Shown here: one piece after another, positions 17,690 to 25,414 of the stretch
Position numbering within the stretch: position 1 is the first letter of the stretch
How the letters are laid out: each line of letters opens with the position of its first letter
Origin: Candidatus Dadabacteria bacterium CSP1-2
Lineage (GTDB): Bacteria > Desulfobacterota_D > UBA1144 > Nemesobacterales > CSP1-2
Assembly (NCBI GenBank): GCA_001443445.1
Contig: LDXN01000017.1
Span: 1 to 45,795 of the forward strand
DNA length: 45,795 nucleotides
Direction: 5' to 3'
The notes under the pieces: model-generated
What the model was told of the DNA's origin: nothing
What the model saw: the letters and a program-made list of their open reading frames with translations, nothing else
Databases searched by the model: none
Made by a program: the position numbers and the translations under genes

Positions 17690-17755
17690 TCCTCAAAACT
17701 TTGAACCCTTGAACCTTTATCGCTTGAACTTTGAACTATTGAACTCTTAAACTTT
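17690..17755. repeat. GTTCAAG-type microrepeat patch, upstream side
   Basis: About nine near-copies of a 7-9-base unit (TTGAACT/TTGAACC) fill the gap between the radC stop and the four-helix-bundle gene. The frame of that gene stays open through them, so they may have replaced its original start region. Confidence 0.78.
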
Positions 17756-17756
17756 T

Positions 17757-18683
17757 TTATTTCATTAAGCCTTCTCTTGCGAAGCTTACGTAATCTTCTT
17801 CGTTTCTACCGATAATTATGTGGTCTAATACTTTTATTCCGACAAGTTCACAGGCCTGAATCACAAGCCTTGTTGTCTCTATATCCTCTGGCGATGGTTC
17901 GGCGTCCCCCGATGGATGGTTATGAACCAATATGATTGAAGAAGCAGACCTTATTGTTGCCTCTTTTATAATTTCTTTCGGGTCAACTATGCTTGCGTTA
18001 ATACTACCTTTGCTTATCTCAATGTTTTCAATTGGTTTATTCTTTATATCGAGGAGTATTATGCTGAAAAATTCCTTCTTTGCATCCCTGAGATAGGGGC
18101 CATAATATTCCGCAACGTAGTTTATAACATCCTGAGCATTTTTAATCCTTTTCTTTTTCTCCGCTTTTTCTTTGTAAAATTGTTTTCCCAGTTCCAACGC
18201 CGCCTTTATCTGAGTTGCTTTTGCATTGCCTATTCCACCAATTTTGCAAATTTCAGAAATTGGCGCTGAATCTATAGCCCTGAGTGACCCAAACTTATTT
18301 AACAACCTTTTTGCCAATTCTTCCGCGCTAGCTCCTTCTTTCCCGGTTCGCAGGATTATTGCTAGAAGTTTTGATTGGGAGAGGGATGCTGGACCGTATT
18401 TCATCAGCATTTCCCTTGGTCTTTCCTCTTTTATCCATTTTTTGATTGGACGATGTTCCCTATTTGCAGCGACACGCTCCCTTACTTCTTTTCTAATCCT
18501 TTCGCAATCGAGGGCTGTTTTGATATTTAGTTTGTCTATTATCTCTTTGGTATTATCCTCAGTTAAAAACACTTTCCTTGAGGATTTCAGAAAAATCTTT
18601 CCCTTCTTGCTAAAAAATGGATAAATTGCATTTGCAACAAGATAATCAAATATTTCCTTTTTAGACTGACTATTTGAGTTCAT
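17757..18683 (-). CDS. radC: RadC-family JAB/MPN protein with N-terminal extension
   Basis: A 308-residue RadC homologue (UPF0758). From about residue 88 it has the E-R-P-R-E-M-L...L-S-Q-S-K-L-L-A-I-I-L-R-T-G helical start, a helix-hairpin-helix (I-G-G-I-G-N-A-K-A), and the JAMM metal site H254-x-H256 with D267 in H-N-H-P-S-G-D...S-P-E-D. The first 85 residues are an extra charged segment not normal for RadC (usually about 220-230 residues). RadC's role in repair or natural transformation is unsettled, and it is often carried on mobile DNA. It is followed by the microrepeat-embedded four-helix-bundle gene. Confidence 0.9.
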   Translation of the reverse strand: MNSNSQSKKEIFDYLVANAIYPFFSKKGKIFLKSSRKVFLTEDNTKEIIDKLNIKTALDCERIRKEVRERVAANREHRPIKKWIKEERPREMLMKYGPASLSQSKLLAIILRTGKEGASAEELAKRLLNKFGSLRAIDSAPISEICKIGGIGNAKATQIKAALELGKQFYKEKAEKKKRIKNAQDVINYVAEYYGPYLRDAKKEFFSIILLDIKNKPIENIEISKGSINASIVDPKEIIKEATIRSASSIILVHNHPSGDAEPSPEDIETTRLVIQACELVGIKVLDHIIIGRNEEDYVSFAREGLMK

Positions 18684-18705
18684 GATGTGGTTAACATTAA
18701 TTTAA

Positions 18706-19485
18706 TCATAGTGTATCCAAGTTCGTAAGATAACCTATACTTTCCTTAACAGCTTCTGGGTTGCATCCTTCGATTGTTAGAACTGGCCTCGTTCCATTAC
18801 TCCAAAGGAGTTTAAAGAATGATTGGAAATCAAAGTTGCCCATTCCAATCCCAATGTGTTCATCGTATTTCCCATTGTTGTCCTGAAGGTGCGTCTCAAA
18901 TACTTTATCTCCAAGTTCATTGAACCACTCATCAATAGCTACCTCAGAAAAGACATTTATGTGACCCGCATCAAGACAAACCCCTAAGAGAGGATGAGGG
19001 ATAGATGAGATTATCCTTTTTAGCATAGTTGGATTAGTATCAAAGACGTTTTCTACTGTTATTTTTTGCTCCAGTTTTTCTGCATAGTCTACGACTTCCT
19101 TCCAAGTCTTTATGCACTCTCGAAGCCAGTTTTCTGTGTAACTAAAGTAGTGGTGTACGCTAAATCCTGTATGAAACACCACACATATCGGTTTTAGAAT
19201 CGCCGCTACATCCATTGCCTGAAGGAATCGAAGCCTTGTCACCTCAAGAATCTTTGTATCCAGTGCACCGGCAGAAAGATCAAAGAACGGGGCATGGAGT
19301 GTGCAGCTTAATCCTTTGTTTTTCATTAGGTCTCCTATTCTTTCAAATTCACCTGGCTTAACGCTGTCCAATACGCTGCTGCTTAACCCGAATTCTAAAT
19401 TTAAACCTGTTGAATATACAGCTTCAAAGTATTTATCCATTACATGCCAAGGAAGTGCAACATGAATATCATCTTTGAGTTTCAT
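18706..19485 (-). CDS. Xylose-isomerase-like TIM-barrel protein
   Basis: A 259-residue protein of the sugar phosphate isomerase/epimerase (AP endonuclease family 2) superfamily. Metal-ligand-type positions are visible in order: T-V-E-N, C-L-D-A-G-H, E-T-H-L-Q-D-N and T-I-E-G-C. The superfamily uses divalent metals to isomerise or epimerise sugars or cut abasic DNA; the lack of a DNA-repair-specific signature favours a sugar or cyclitol substrate. AGAGGAAAGG precedes the ATG. The radC gene starts 22 bases downstream, so the two may share a transcript. Confidence 0.82.
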   Translation of the reverse strand: MKLKDDIHVALPWHVMDKYFEAVYSTGLNLEFGLSSSVLDSVKPGEFERIGDLMKNKGLSCTLHAPFFDLSAGALDTKILEVTRLRFLQAMDVAAILKPICVVFHTGFSVHHYFSYTENWLRECIKTWKEVVDYAEKLEQKITVENVFDTNPTMLKRIISSIPHPLLGVCLDAGHINVFSEVAIDEWFNELGDKVFETHLQDNNGKYDEHIGIGMGNFDFQSFFKLLWSNGTRPVLTIEGCNPEAVKESIGYLTNLDTL

Positions 19486-19579
19486 TCCTTTCCTCTTTTT
19501 TTTAGGAGCTCAATCGGTTTAATCTTTTTGCTTACTCCTGGATTCATAATTTTCGATCCTGCTTGGCTAGTAGCTCTTA

Positions 19580-20026
19580 CTATTCTAAAGGGATTTCTTT
19601 TATGAGTTCATCCCAATGCTCCTCTGTGATCGCCATGACCTTTTTTCTGATGGTATTATAGCCTCCTTCCTCAGGAAAAAGTTTATTAATGATTTCCTCT
19701 CTCTTTTCAAGCCACTGATCTATTGCGTTGTAGTTTTTAAACCTAACAACAGTTTTATAGGTCCATGATGGTTTAAGGGTATGAATCCTTTGTGTGTACA
19801 TTTTAATTTCACCATCAATTAAATCCATTTTTTCAACCTCTTTCCAAAAAGGAAAGATTTTCTTTTTGTGGATCTCAAGAAATTCATCTTCATTCTCAGG
19901 ATTTACTTTGTAGTAGCTTTCTTCTATAACAAATTGGTACTTCTCTTTTTGAGCGAAGGTGTGGCTTATCGGGCAAATTAAGGTTGTGGATAAAATTATG
20001 ATAACCAAAAAAAGAATTTTCTTCAT
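19580..20026 (-). CDS. Small exported protein, dimeric alpha-beta-barrel-like
   Basis: A 148-residue protein with a clear Sec signal peptide (M-K-K, hydrophobic core, likely cleavage after T-F-A). The mature part has the pattern of a NIPSNAP/dimeric ferredoxin-like fold (Y-K-V-N-P-E-N-E-D-E-F-L-E-I-H-K-K, then V-R-F-K-N-Y-N-A-I-D-Q-W). I infer this only from pattern. A near-perfect GGAGGTGAT lies just before the ATG, implying good translation. Periplasmic location is likely; the ligand is unknown. Confidence 0.72.
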   Translation of the reverse strand: MKKILFLVIIILSTTLICPISHTFAQKEKYQFVIEESYYKVNPENEDEFLEIHKKKIFPFWKEVEKMDLIDGEIKMYTQRIHTLKPSWTYKTVVRFKNYNAIDQWLEKREEIINKLFPEEGGYNTIRKKVMAITEEHWDELIKEIPLE

Positions 20027-20068
20027 CTATCACCTCCGTTCATTAAGGGTTCGATTTTAGTTTAGAGT

Positions 20069-20893
20069 CTATAAGCCAATTGTAGCTGAATTCTCATTTG
20101 TCATTGATTTATAGTACTTTCTCAAAATAAAGTCTAGAAGGCTTGGTGCAATAGCGTTTATTACAATTAGTAATCTCGCAAGGGGAAAAGGAAGCACCTC
20201 AGTCTTTGGATTCTCAGCGCATTTTACGATTGCTTGGGCAACCTGCTGAGCTGACTGAGTGAACATTGTTGGAAGTTCAAACCTCCTTCCGGTCTTATTT
20301 TTCAGGACGTCGAAGAACTCTGTTTTAGTTGTGACTGGATAAACCAAACTTACATGGATATTTGTTCCTGTGAGCTCAATTCTTAGAGCTTCTGAAATTG
20401 CATTCATAGCAAACTTGGTGGCACAATATGCACCCATAAATGGAAAGCCACGCTTGCCTGCTACAGAAGAAATATTTATTATGTGTCCGCTTCCTTGCTT
20501 TCGCATGTGAGGAAGGGCCGCTTTAATTGCGTAAAAGGGTCCCATAAAATTTACTCCAAAAATCTCACGCATATCATCTGCAGAGGTTTCTTCAATTGGG
20601 GCAAACTGACCGAAACCGGCATTATTTACAAGAATATCAACTTGTCCAAAGCGTTCTAGTACCCTCTCGACCATACTATCTACCTGGTCTTGATCAGATA
20701 CATCTATAGGTAGTATCAAGGCTTCGCTTCCTAATCCGTTTATTTCCTGTGCAACTTCTTGAAGTTTATCCTCTCTTCTTGAGGCGAGTGCGATTTTTAC
20801 ACCCTTTCGAGCAAACAAAAATGCTGTTTCACGTCCTATTCCACTCGATGCGCCAGTGATAATTGCTACTGAGTGTTCGAGATTCTTTCTCAT
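20069..20893 (-). CDS. Short-chain dehydrogenase/reductase
   Basis: A 274-residue classical SDR from the ATG at 20893. It has the NAD(P)-binding T-G-A-S-S-G-I-G, the N-N-A-G motif, catalytic S in I-S-S-V-A-G, and Y-C-A-T-K for the Y-x3-K pair. A basic residue pair after strand 2 (A-S-R-R) suggests NADP preference. The C-terminus has a hydrophobic patch (L-A-R-L-L-I-V-I-N-A-I) seen in membrane-associated SDRs. An upstream TTG at 20914 adjoins the palindrome and is less likely as a start. Substrate is unknown. Confidence 0.9.
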   Translation of the reverse strand: MRKNLEHSVAIITGASSGIGRETAFLFARKGVKIALASRREDKLQEVAQEINGLGSEALILPIDVSDQDQVDSMVERVLERFGQVDILVNNAGFGQFAPIEETSADDMREIFGVNFMGPFYAIKAALPHMRKQGSGHIINISSVAGKRGFPFMGAYCATKFAMNAISEALRIELTGTNIHVSLVYPVTTKTEFFDVLKNKTGRRFELPTMFTQSAQQVAQAIVKCAENPKTEVLPFPLARLLIVINAIAPSLLDFILRKYYKSMTNENSATIGL

Positions 20894-20914
20894 TTTGTTG
20901 CTCGATCTTAGCAA

Positions 20915-20942
20915 GTAGGGGCGTATTGCAATACGCCCCTAC
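20915..20942. repeat. GTAGGGGC-type perfect palindrome (copy 2)
   Basis: A perfectly self-complementary 28-base element beginning GTAGGGGCG and ending CGCCCCTAC. It lies just upstream of the SDR start in the gap between divergent genes. The outer eight bases match copies at 1532-1560 and 39530-39593 while the core differs. Confidence 0.88.
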
Positions 20943-21125
20943 AAACTTCGTTCCTCTCGATGACCGACTTCCATGCGCACTTTAGAAAAATCAAATCGGT
21001 ATAAGAACTATTTTATAATCCATTTTACATCAAAAGGGGTTTTAGTTACAGGTATATTTATGGCATAAAGCTTGCAACACAATACTATCTTCCCTTGTTT
21101 GCATACTTTAAAGCCGAGAAAATAA

Positions 21126-22292
21126 ATGATTGAACTATTACTGGTAACACCTTTTACTATTTTTTTCACATGGTTTCTAATTACAAATACGAATAGAATC
21201 AAGAAAATTGAGGAGGTAGAAATCTTAGATACACCACTAAATGAAACCCATTCCATATCAATTATCGTTCCTATGAGAAACGAGGAAAAAAATGTCGAGC
21301 GATGTATAACTAGCTTAATGAACCAAAACTATCCTAGATATGAAGTTATTGCTGTGGATGATATGTCAACGGACAATACACCTACTATATTGGAGGATCT
21401 ATCAAATAAGTATCCAAATCTAAGGCTTGTAAGCGGTTCTTCTCCACCTCAAGGCTGGGTGGGGAAGACATATGCGCTCTGGCAGGGTGTTAGGGTAGCG
21501 GTAGGGGAGTGGCTCCTTTTTATTGATGCTGATACTTATTCAAATCCTTATACACTCAGGTCAGTTGTTTATTACGCAGAGAAGCATAAAGTTGATATGC
21601 TCTCGCTTTATCCATTTCAGGAACTATACACCTTCTGGGAGCGAGTAATTCAGCCGATTATCTTTGCATCGATAGCTAGTGCTTTACCACATGATAAGGT
21701 TAATAACCCTAACTTAAAAGAGGCTTTTGCAATCGGTCAGTTTATTCTTATACGCCGCGAGGTGTATGATGCAGTTGGGGGACACGAATCAATAAGGGAT
21801 AGGATAGTGGAAGATCTAGCCTTAGCTAAACTTGTAAAAGGAAAAGGTTATAGTCTTCGAATAGCAGGTGGAAGAAGTTTGATAAAAACAAGAATGTATA
21901 CTAGCTTACATGAGATATGGGAGGGTTGGACAAAAAATTTGTTTCTCGGCATTGAGAAAAATTGGAGGCGTCTTATCTGGTCTATATTCATACTTTTTTC
22001 ATTGGGGTTATTACCAATTTTTCTTTTTGTAAAATCTGCTTTCGGTTTTTCCTTAAGTAAAGGTTTGGTCAATACAATTATTTTAATAGAAAGCTCTTGG
22101 CTTATATTTTTGAACGTATATGTGGCATGGGAAAGTGCGAAGACTTATAGAATTCCCGCTTACTATGCTATTTCCTTTCCTATTAGCGCTGGATCTTTTA
22201 TCTTAATCATGCTTTTTTCAGCCTTTAAGGTTATAAGCGGAAAAGGGGTTACGTGGAAGGGAAGGAGATACGTTGTGAAGACCATCATTTGA
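21126..22292 (+). CDS. Membrane-associated family 2 glycosyltransferase
   Basis: A 388-residue GT2 enzyme. An N-terminal transmembrane segment (about 5-20) is followed by the GT-A fold with I-V-P-M-R-N-E-E, V-D-D-M-S-T-D-N-T and the D-A-D (D-x-D) metal site. An I-V-E-D-L acceptor motif follows, and then two or three C-terminal membrane helices. The arrangement resembles HpnB-like and carotenoid glycosyltransferases (CrtQ type). It would glycosylate a lipid or polyisoprenoid at the inner membrane. Substrate assignment is only a suggestion; a HpnA-like epimerase occurs at 33818-34801 but is not adjacent. Confidence 0.87.
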   Translation: MIELLLVTPFTIFFTWFLITNTNRIKKIEEVEILDTPLNETHSISIIVPMRNEEKNVERCITSLMNQNYPRYEVIAVDDMSTDNTPTILEDLSNKYPNLRLVSGSSPPQGWVGKTYALWQGVRVAVGEWLLFIDADTYSNPYTLRSVVYYAEKHKVDMLSLYPFQELYTFWERVIQPIIFASIASALPHDKVNNPNLKEAFAIGQFILIRREVYDAVGGHESIRDRIVEDLALAKLVKGKGYSLRIAGGRSLIKTRMYTSLHEIWEGWTKNLFLGIEKNWRRLIWSIFILFSLGLLPIFLFVKSAFGFSLSKGLVNTIILIESSWLIFLNVYVAWESAKTYRIPAYYAISFPISAGSFILIMLFSAFKVISGKGVTWKGRRYVVKTII

Positions 22293-22416
22293 TTTTGAGT
22301 TATATATATGGAAAATTTATCAATAATCATTTTGAATATTGTTTAATAATTGAAAGGGTAGTTAATAAATATTTAGGTAGGATTCTAACTCTATAAAGAA
22401 GAAAGGTTCAGCAAAA

Positions 22417-23181
22417 ATGATAAACGGGTTATTTTTTGTTTTACAGATTGCGGAAGGTGGAGAGGTAAATGAGGTTAAGGTCATTAACCTTATTAATACG
22501 GCCGGACCAGTAGTCAAGATAGTTCTTTTATTGCTTTTTTTTATGTCTTTGATTTCTTGGGTGATTATATTCTCTAAGCTTTTTATACTTAGAAGAGCAT
22601 CAAAGGAATCTGAGAAGTTTTTAGATTCATATCAGAATAGCAGTAACCTTGGTAATCTCTACTCGTCAACAAGGCATATTAAGGGTTCGACTGCTGAGCT
22701 TTTTAGAGCTGGGTACACAGAGCTTCTCAAGCTTAGAAGATCTAGAACTAATGAACCAAGCAGCAACCCTGAGTTGAAAACCAATCCTGAGGCGGTTGCA
22801 GCTGAACTTGGGGTTGTAGAACTTGTAGAAAGAGCAATGAAAAAAACAATGTCATCAGAGGTATCAAGGCTTGAGGGCTCGCTTATCTTTCTTGCTACTA
22901 CTGGAACCACAGCTCCCTTTATCGGTCTCTTTGGAACAGTCTGGGGAATAATGACTTCTTTTATAGGTCTTGCTAGCCGCGAGGGCGTGCCAACCCTTCA
23001 GGCTGTAGCCCCTGGAATTGCTGAGGCTCTGATTGCTACTGCTATTGGTCTTGCTGCTGCAATTCCAGCGGTTGTTGCTTATAATTATTTTGTAAACAGG
23101 GTAAGAAGAATATCTGTCGAGATGGAGAATTTTTCAGCCGAGTTTCTAAATATAGTAGAGAGATACCTTGCAAAGATTTAG
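22417..23181 (+). CDS. tolQ: TolQ/ExbB-family proton channel subunit
   Basis: A 254-residue inner-membrane protein with three transmembrane segments (about 24-46, 150-175 and 195-220) and a long cytoplasmic loop between the first two. The conserved block T-A-P-F-I-G-L-F-G-T-V-W-G-I-M and A-P-G-I-A-E-A-L-I-A-T-A-I-G-L identify the MotA/TolQ/ExbB family. It works with TolR and TolA to couple the proton gradient to the outer membrane. It starts a tolQ-tolR-tolA operon; tolR begins 12 bases downstream. Confidence 0.94.
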   Translation: MINGLFFVLQIAEGGEVNEVKVINLINTAGPVVKIVLLLLFFMSLISWVIIFSKLFILRRASKESEKFLDSYQNSSNLGNLYSSTRHIKGSTAELFRAGYTELLKLRRSRTNEPSSNPELKTNPEAVAAELGVVELVERAMKKTMSSEVSRLEGSLIFLATTGTTAPFIGLFGTVWGIMTSFIGLASREGVPTLQAVAPGIAEALIATAIGLAAAIPAVVAYNYFVNRVRRISVEMENFSAEFLNIVERYLAKI

Positions 23182-23193
23182 GGGTAATCCAAT

Positions 23194-23652
23194 ATGGGTA
23201 TGAAAAGTAATAATGAAAGAGGTACATTACTTTCGGAGATCAATGTAACGCCTTTTGTTGACGTTATGCTTGTGCTCCTTGTAATTTTTATGGTTACGGC
23301 GCCAATCCTATATCAGGGTGTGGATGTCAATCTTCCTAAGATTGAGTCAAAACCTATGCCAGCAGCCGAGCGGGAAAGAAAGGTTGTCGTGACAATTAAT
23401 GACAAAGGGGAAATCTTTATAGAAAAGGGGAAATATTCATTAAGTCAGCTTAGAGTTGAGATTAGAAAGCTTATAATAAATCAAGGGAAAAGAATAGAAG
23501 ATGGAGATGTATTTCTTAGAGCGGATGCCGATGTTCCTTACGGGGATGTGATGGAGGTGATGGCGGAGATAAAAAAGGCAGGTGTAAAAAAACTAGGGCT
23601 TGTTACAGAGCCGCTATCATCTAATAGCTCTCAAACTAGACAGAAAAAATGA
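23194..23652 (+). CDS. tolR: TolR/ExbD-family protein
   Basis: A 152-residue protein with one N-terminal transmembrane segment (about 18-40) carrying the family motif I-N-V-T-P-F-V-D-V-M-L-V-L-L with the essential proton-carrying D23. The periplasmic domain follows, ending D-V-P-Y-G-D-V-M-E-V-M. The stop codon overlaps the start of the TolA-like gene by four bases (ATGA). TolR versus ExbD is decided by the neighbouring TolA-like architecture and is not absolute. Confidence 0.93.
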   Translation: MGMKSNNERGTLLSEINVTPFVDVMLVLLVIFMVTAPILYQGVDVNLPKIESKPMPAAERERKVVVTINDKGEIFIEKGKYSLSQLRVEIRKLIINQGKRIEDGDVFLRADADVPYGDVMEVMAEIKKAGVKKLGLVTEPLSSNSSQTRQKK

Positions 23653-24617
23653 GTGCATCTAAAGATGGGATTTCAGGGGTTTCTTGGTTTTGGGGGATAG
23701 TCCTATCGCTTTCCCTTCACATTGTCATTTTTTTAGTGGCTATCTTCTGGGGATTTGGACCTATGTACTCAGGAGAACCCGAGTCCATAGAAGGGACTTT
23801 GGTCTCCATTTCCGAACTTGGACAACCGGGTGGGGAGGTGGCTACCAAAAAAGAGGAAGTAAAGCCACAAGTACCTGAGACAAAGGAAGAACCTACAAAG
23901 GTTGAAGAAAAAAAGCCTGAAGAGAAGATTCAAGTTTCTAAGCCAGAGAAAAAGGAACCTCAAGAAGAACCAAAAAAAACCGAATTAAAAAAAGAGGAAA
24001 CTCCAAAAGAGAAACCTAAAGAAGATGAGACAATAGTACTACAAGAGAAGAAAAAGGAGAAAAAGGAAATAGCTAAAAAACCGGAGCCTACTGAACCTCC
24101 TAAGACAAAGCCGTCAAAAGAAATTGAGAAGAAAAAGGAAGCTTTTAAAGAGGTAAAGAATAGCGAAGAGGAAATGAATAAAGTGATCAAGGAGATACGG
24201 CAACAAAAACTTCTTAAAGAACTTAAAGATAAAAGAGTAGCCAGTTCGGATTCTTCAGGAGAACAAAAAGGGATTCAGCAAGGTGCTGGCTATTCAACTG
24301 GCGGATCGAGCGGCGGTTCTTCAGGTGTAGTCGCTGAGCTATTTGTGAGAAGGGTTCGTGAGGAAATAAGAAGCAATTGGGCGATTCCTGAAAACATTCC
24401 TATTGATGGCTCCCTTAAAGCAGTGATAGTTTTCAAACTCGATGAGAGAGGAAGGCCATCTGATGTTAAGGTAGATATACCATCAGGAAATACAGCATTT
24501 GATGATTTTTGTGTCAAGGCTATACGTAGAGCTTCGCCATTAACTCCTCCGCCTTCTGAGCTTCTCGAAGAGGCAAGGAATGAAGGATTGGAAATTACCT
24601 TTACTAACGATTCGTGA
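23649..24617 (+). CDS. tolA: TolA-like energy transducer
   Basis: A 322-residue protein with an N-terminal transmembrane anchor (about 12-35), a long Lys/Glu/Pro-rich stalk (about 60-190), a Gly/Ser linker and a C-terminal TonB/TolA domain (about 225-322; A-V-I-V-F-K-L-D-E-R-G-R-P). The stalk is charged and helical or extended to span the periplasm. Position directly after tolQ and tolR supports TolA. The alanine-rich helix of E. coli TolA is missing, so it could act as a TonB. No tolB or pal follows in this window. Confidence 0.86.
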   Translation: MSASKDGISGVSWFWGIVLSLSLHIVIFLVAIFWGFGPMYSGEPESIEGTLVSISELGQPGGEVATKKEEVKPQVPETKEEPTKVEEKKPEEKIQVSKPEKKEPQEEPKKTELKKEETPKEKPKEDETIVLQEKKKEKKEIAKKPEPTEPPKTKPSKEIEKKKEAFKEVKNSEEEMNKVIKEIRQQKLLKELKDKRVASSDSSGEQKGIQQGAGYSTGGSSGGSSGVVAELFVRRVREEIRSNWAIPENIPIDGSLKAVIVFKLDERGRPSDVKVDIPSGNTAFDDFCVKAIRRASPLTPPPSELLEEARNEGLEITFTNDS

Positions 24618-24710
24618 TGAGCAAATTAAAAATCAAATTTATACTAACCCCAATGTCAGTTTTTTATATTTTTGTCTTAAGATAAAATTATTTTAATGGG
24701 AAATTAAAAC

Positions 24711-25334
24711 ATGGATCTTATTCTTGTTCGTCATGGAGAGACTGAATGGAATCGAGTAGGTAGATGTCAAGGGTTTTCTGACACGGAATTGAACAATAAT
24801 GGTAGGGAACAGATTAGGGAGTTAGCTAAATCTTTGATGAATGAATCTATTTCTGCCGTTTATTCGAGCGATCTAATAAGGGCGCTCGACACAGCAAATG
24901 CGATTGCTCATCACCACAATCTTACAGTTGAGGTTGATCCTGATTTAAGGGAGTTGAATCAGGGTGATTTTGAAGGGCTTACATTTGTTGAGATAAGAGA
25001 AAAATATTCACCTCTCTTAAATAAGTGGGTTGAGAGTCCCGAGGTTGTAAAACTCCCGGGAGGAGAATCGCTCAAAGAGCTTCAAGAAAGGGCTTGGAGA
25101 GCTATTGAGAGAATATATATAAAACACCAGAATCAAACTGTTGTTGCTGTAAGCCATAACCTAACAATAATCACCCTTCTTTGTAAATTCAAAGGTATAG
25201 GACTAGAGGAATTTCGGAGCTTTAAACTCAGAGCTGCCTCGAAAAATACAATACTATTTAGAAATGGCCATTTTAATGTTAATGTCCTTAATGACGTATC
25301 ACATCTAAGACAGGAGCTCCTCACGGAGCAATAG
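24711..25334 (+). CDS. Histidine phosphatase family protein (phosphoglycerate-mutase-like)
   Basis: A 207-residue cytosolic enzyme of the histidine phosphatase superfamily. The phospho-acceptor motif is L-V-R-H-G-E-T-E-W-N with H8, followed by the S-D-L-I-R-A-L-D-T-A arginine motif, E-L-N-Q-G-D-F-E-G and a late V-S-H-N histidine. The length and motifs fit CobC/GpmB-like broad phosphatases rather than cofactor-dependent glycolytic mutase. Start spacing and A+T-rich upstream sequence give no regulatory clue. argS follows after 80 bases. Confidence 0.9.
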   Translation: MDLILVRHGETEWNRVGRCQGFSDTELNNNGREQIRELAKSLMNESISAVYSSDLIRALDTANAIAHHHNLTVEVDPDLRELNQGDFEGLTFVEIREKYSPLLNKWVESPEVVKLPGGESLKELQERAWRAIERIYIKHQNQTVVAVSHNLTIITLLCKFKGIGLEEFRSFKLRAASKNTILFRNGHFNVNVLNDVSHLRQELLTEQ

Positions 25335-25414
25335 TGTTTAAACTGAACCTCAAGCTATAATCATTAAGCCATTTGTTGTTAGTCCAAAAATAATTATGTA
25401 GTTTGTTAGTTTAG

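Noticed and set aside
17100-17755. Possible CRISPR array in the GTTCAAG repeat patches
   Set aside because: Units are only 7-9 bases, irregularly spaced and change orientation; there are no uniform spacers and no cas genes.
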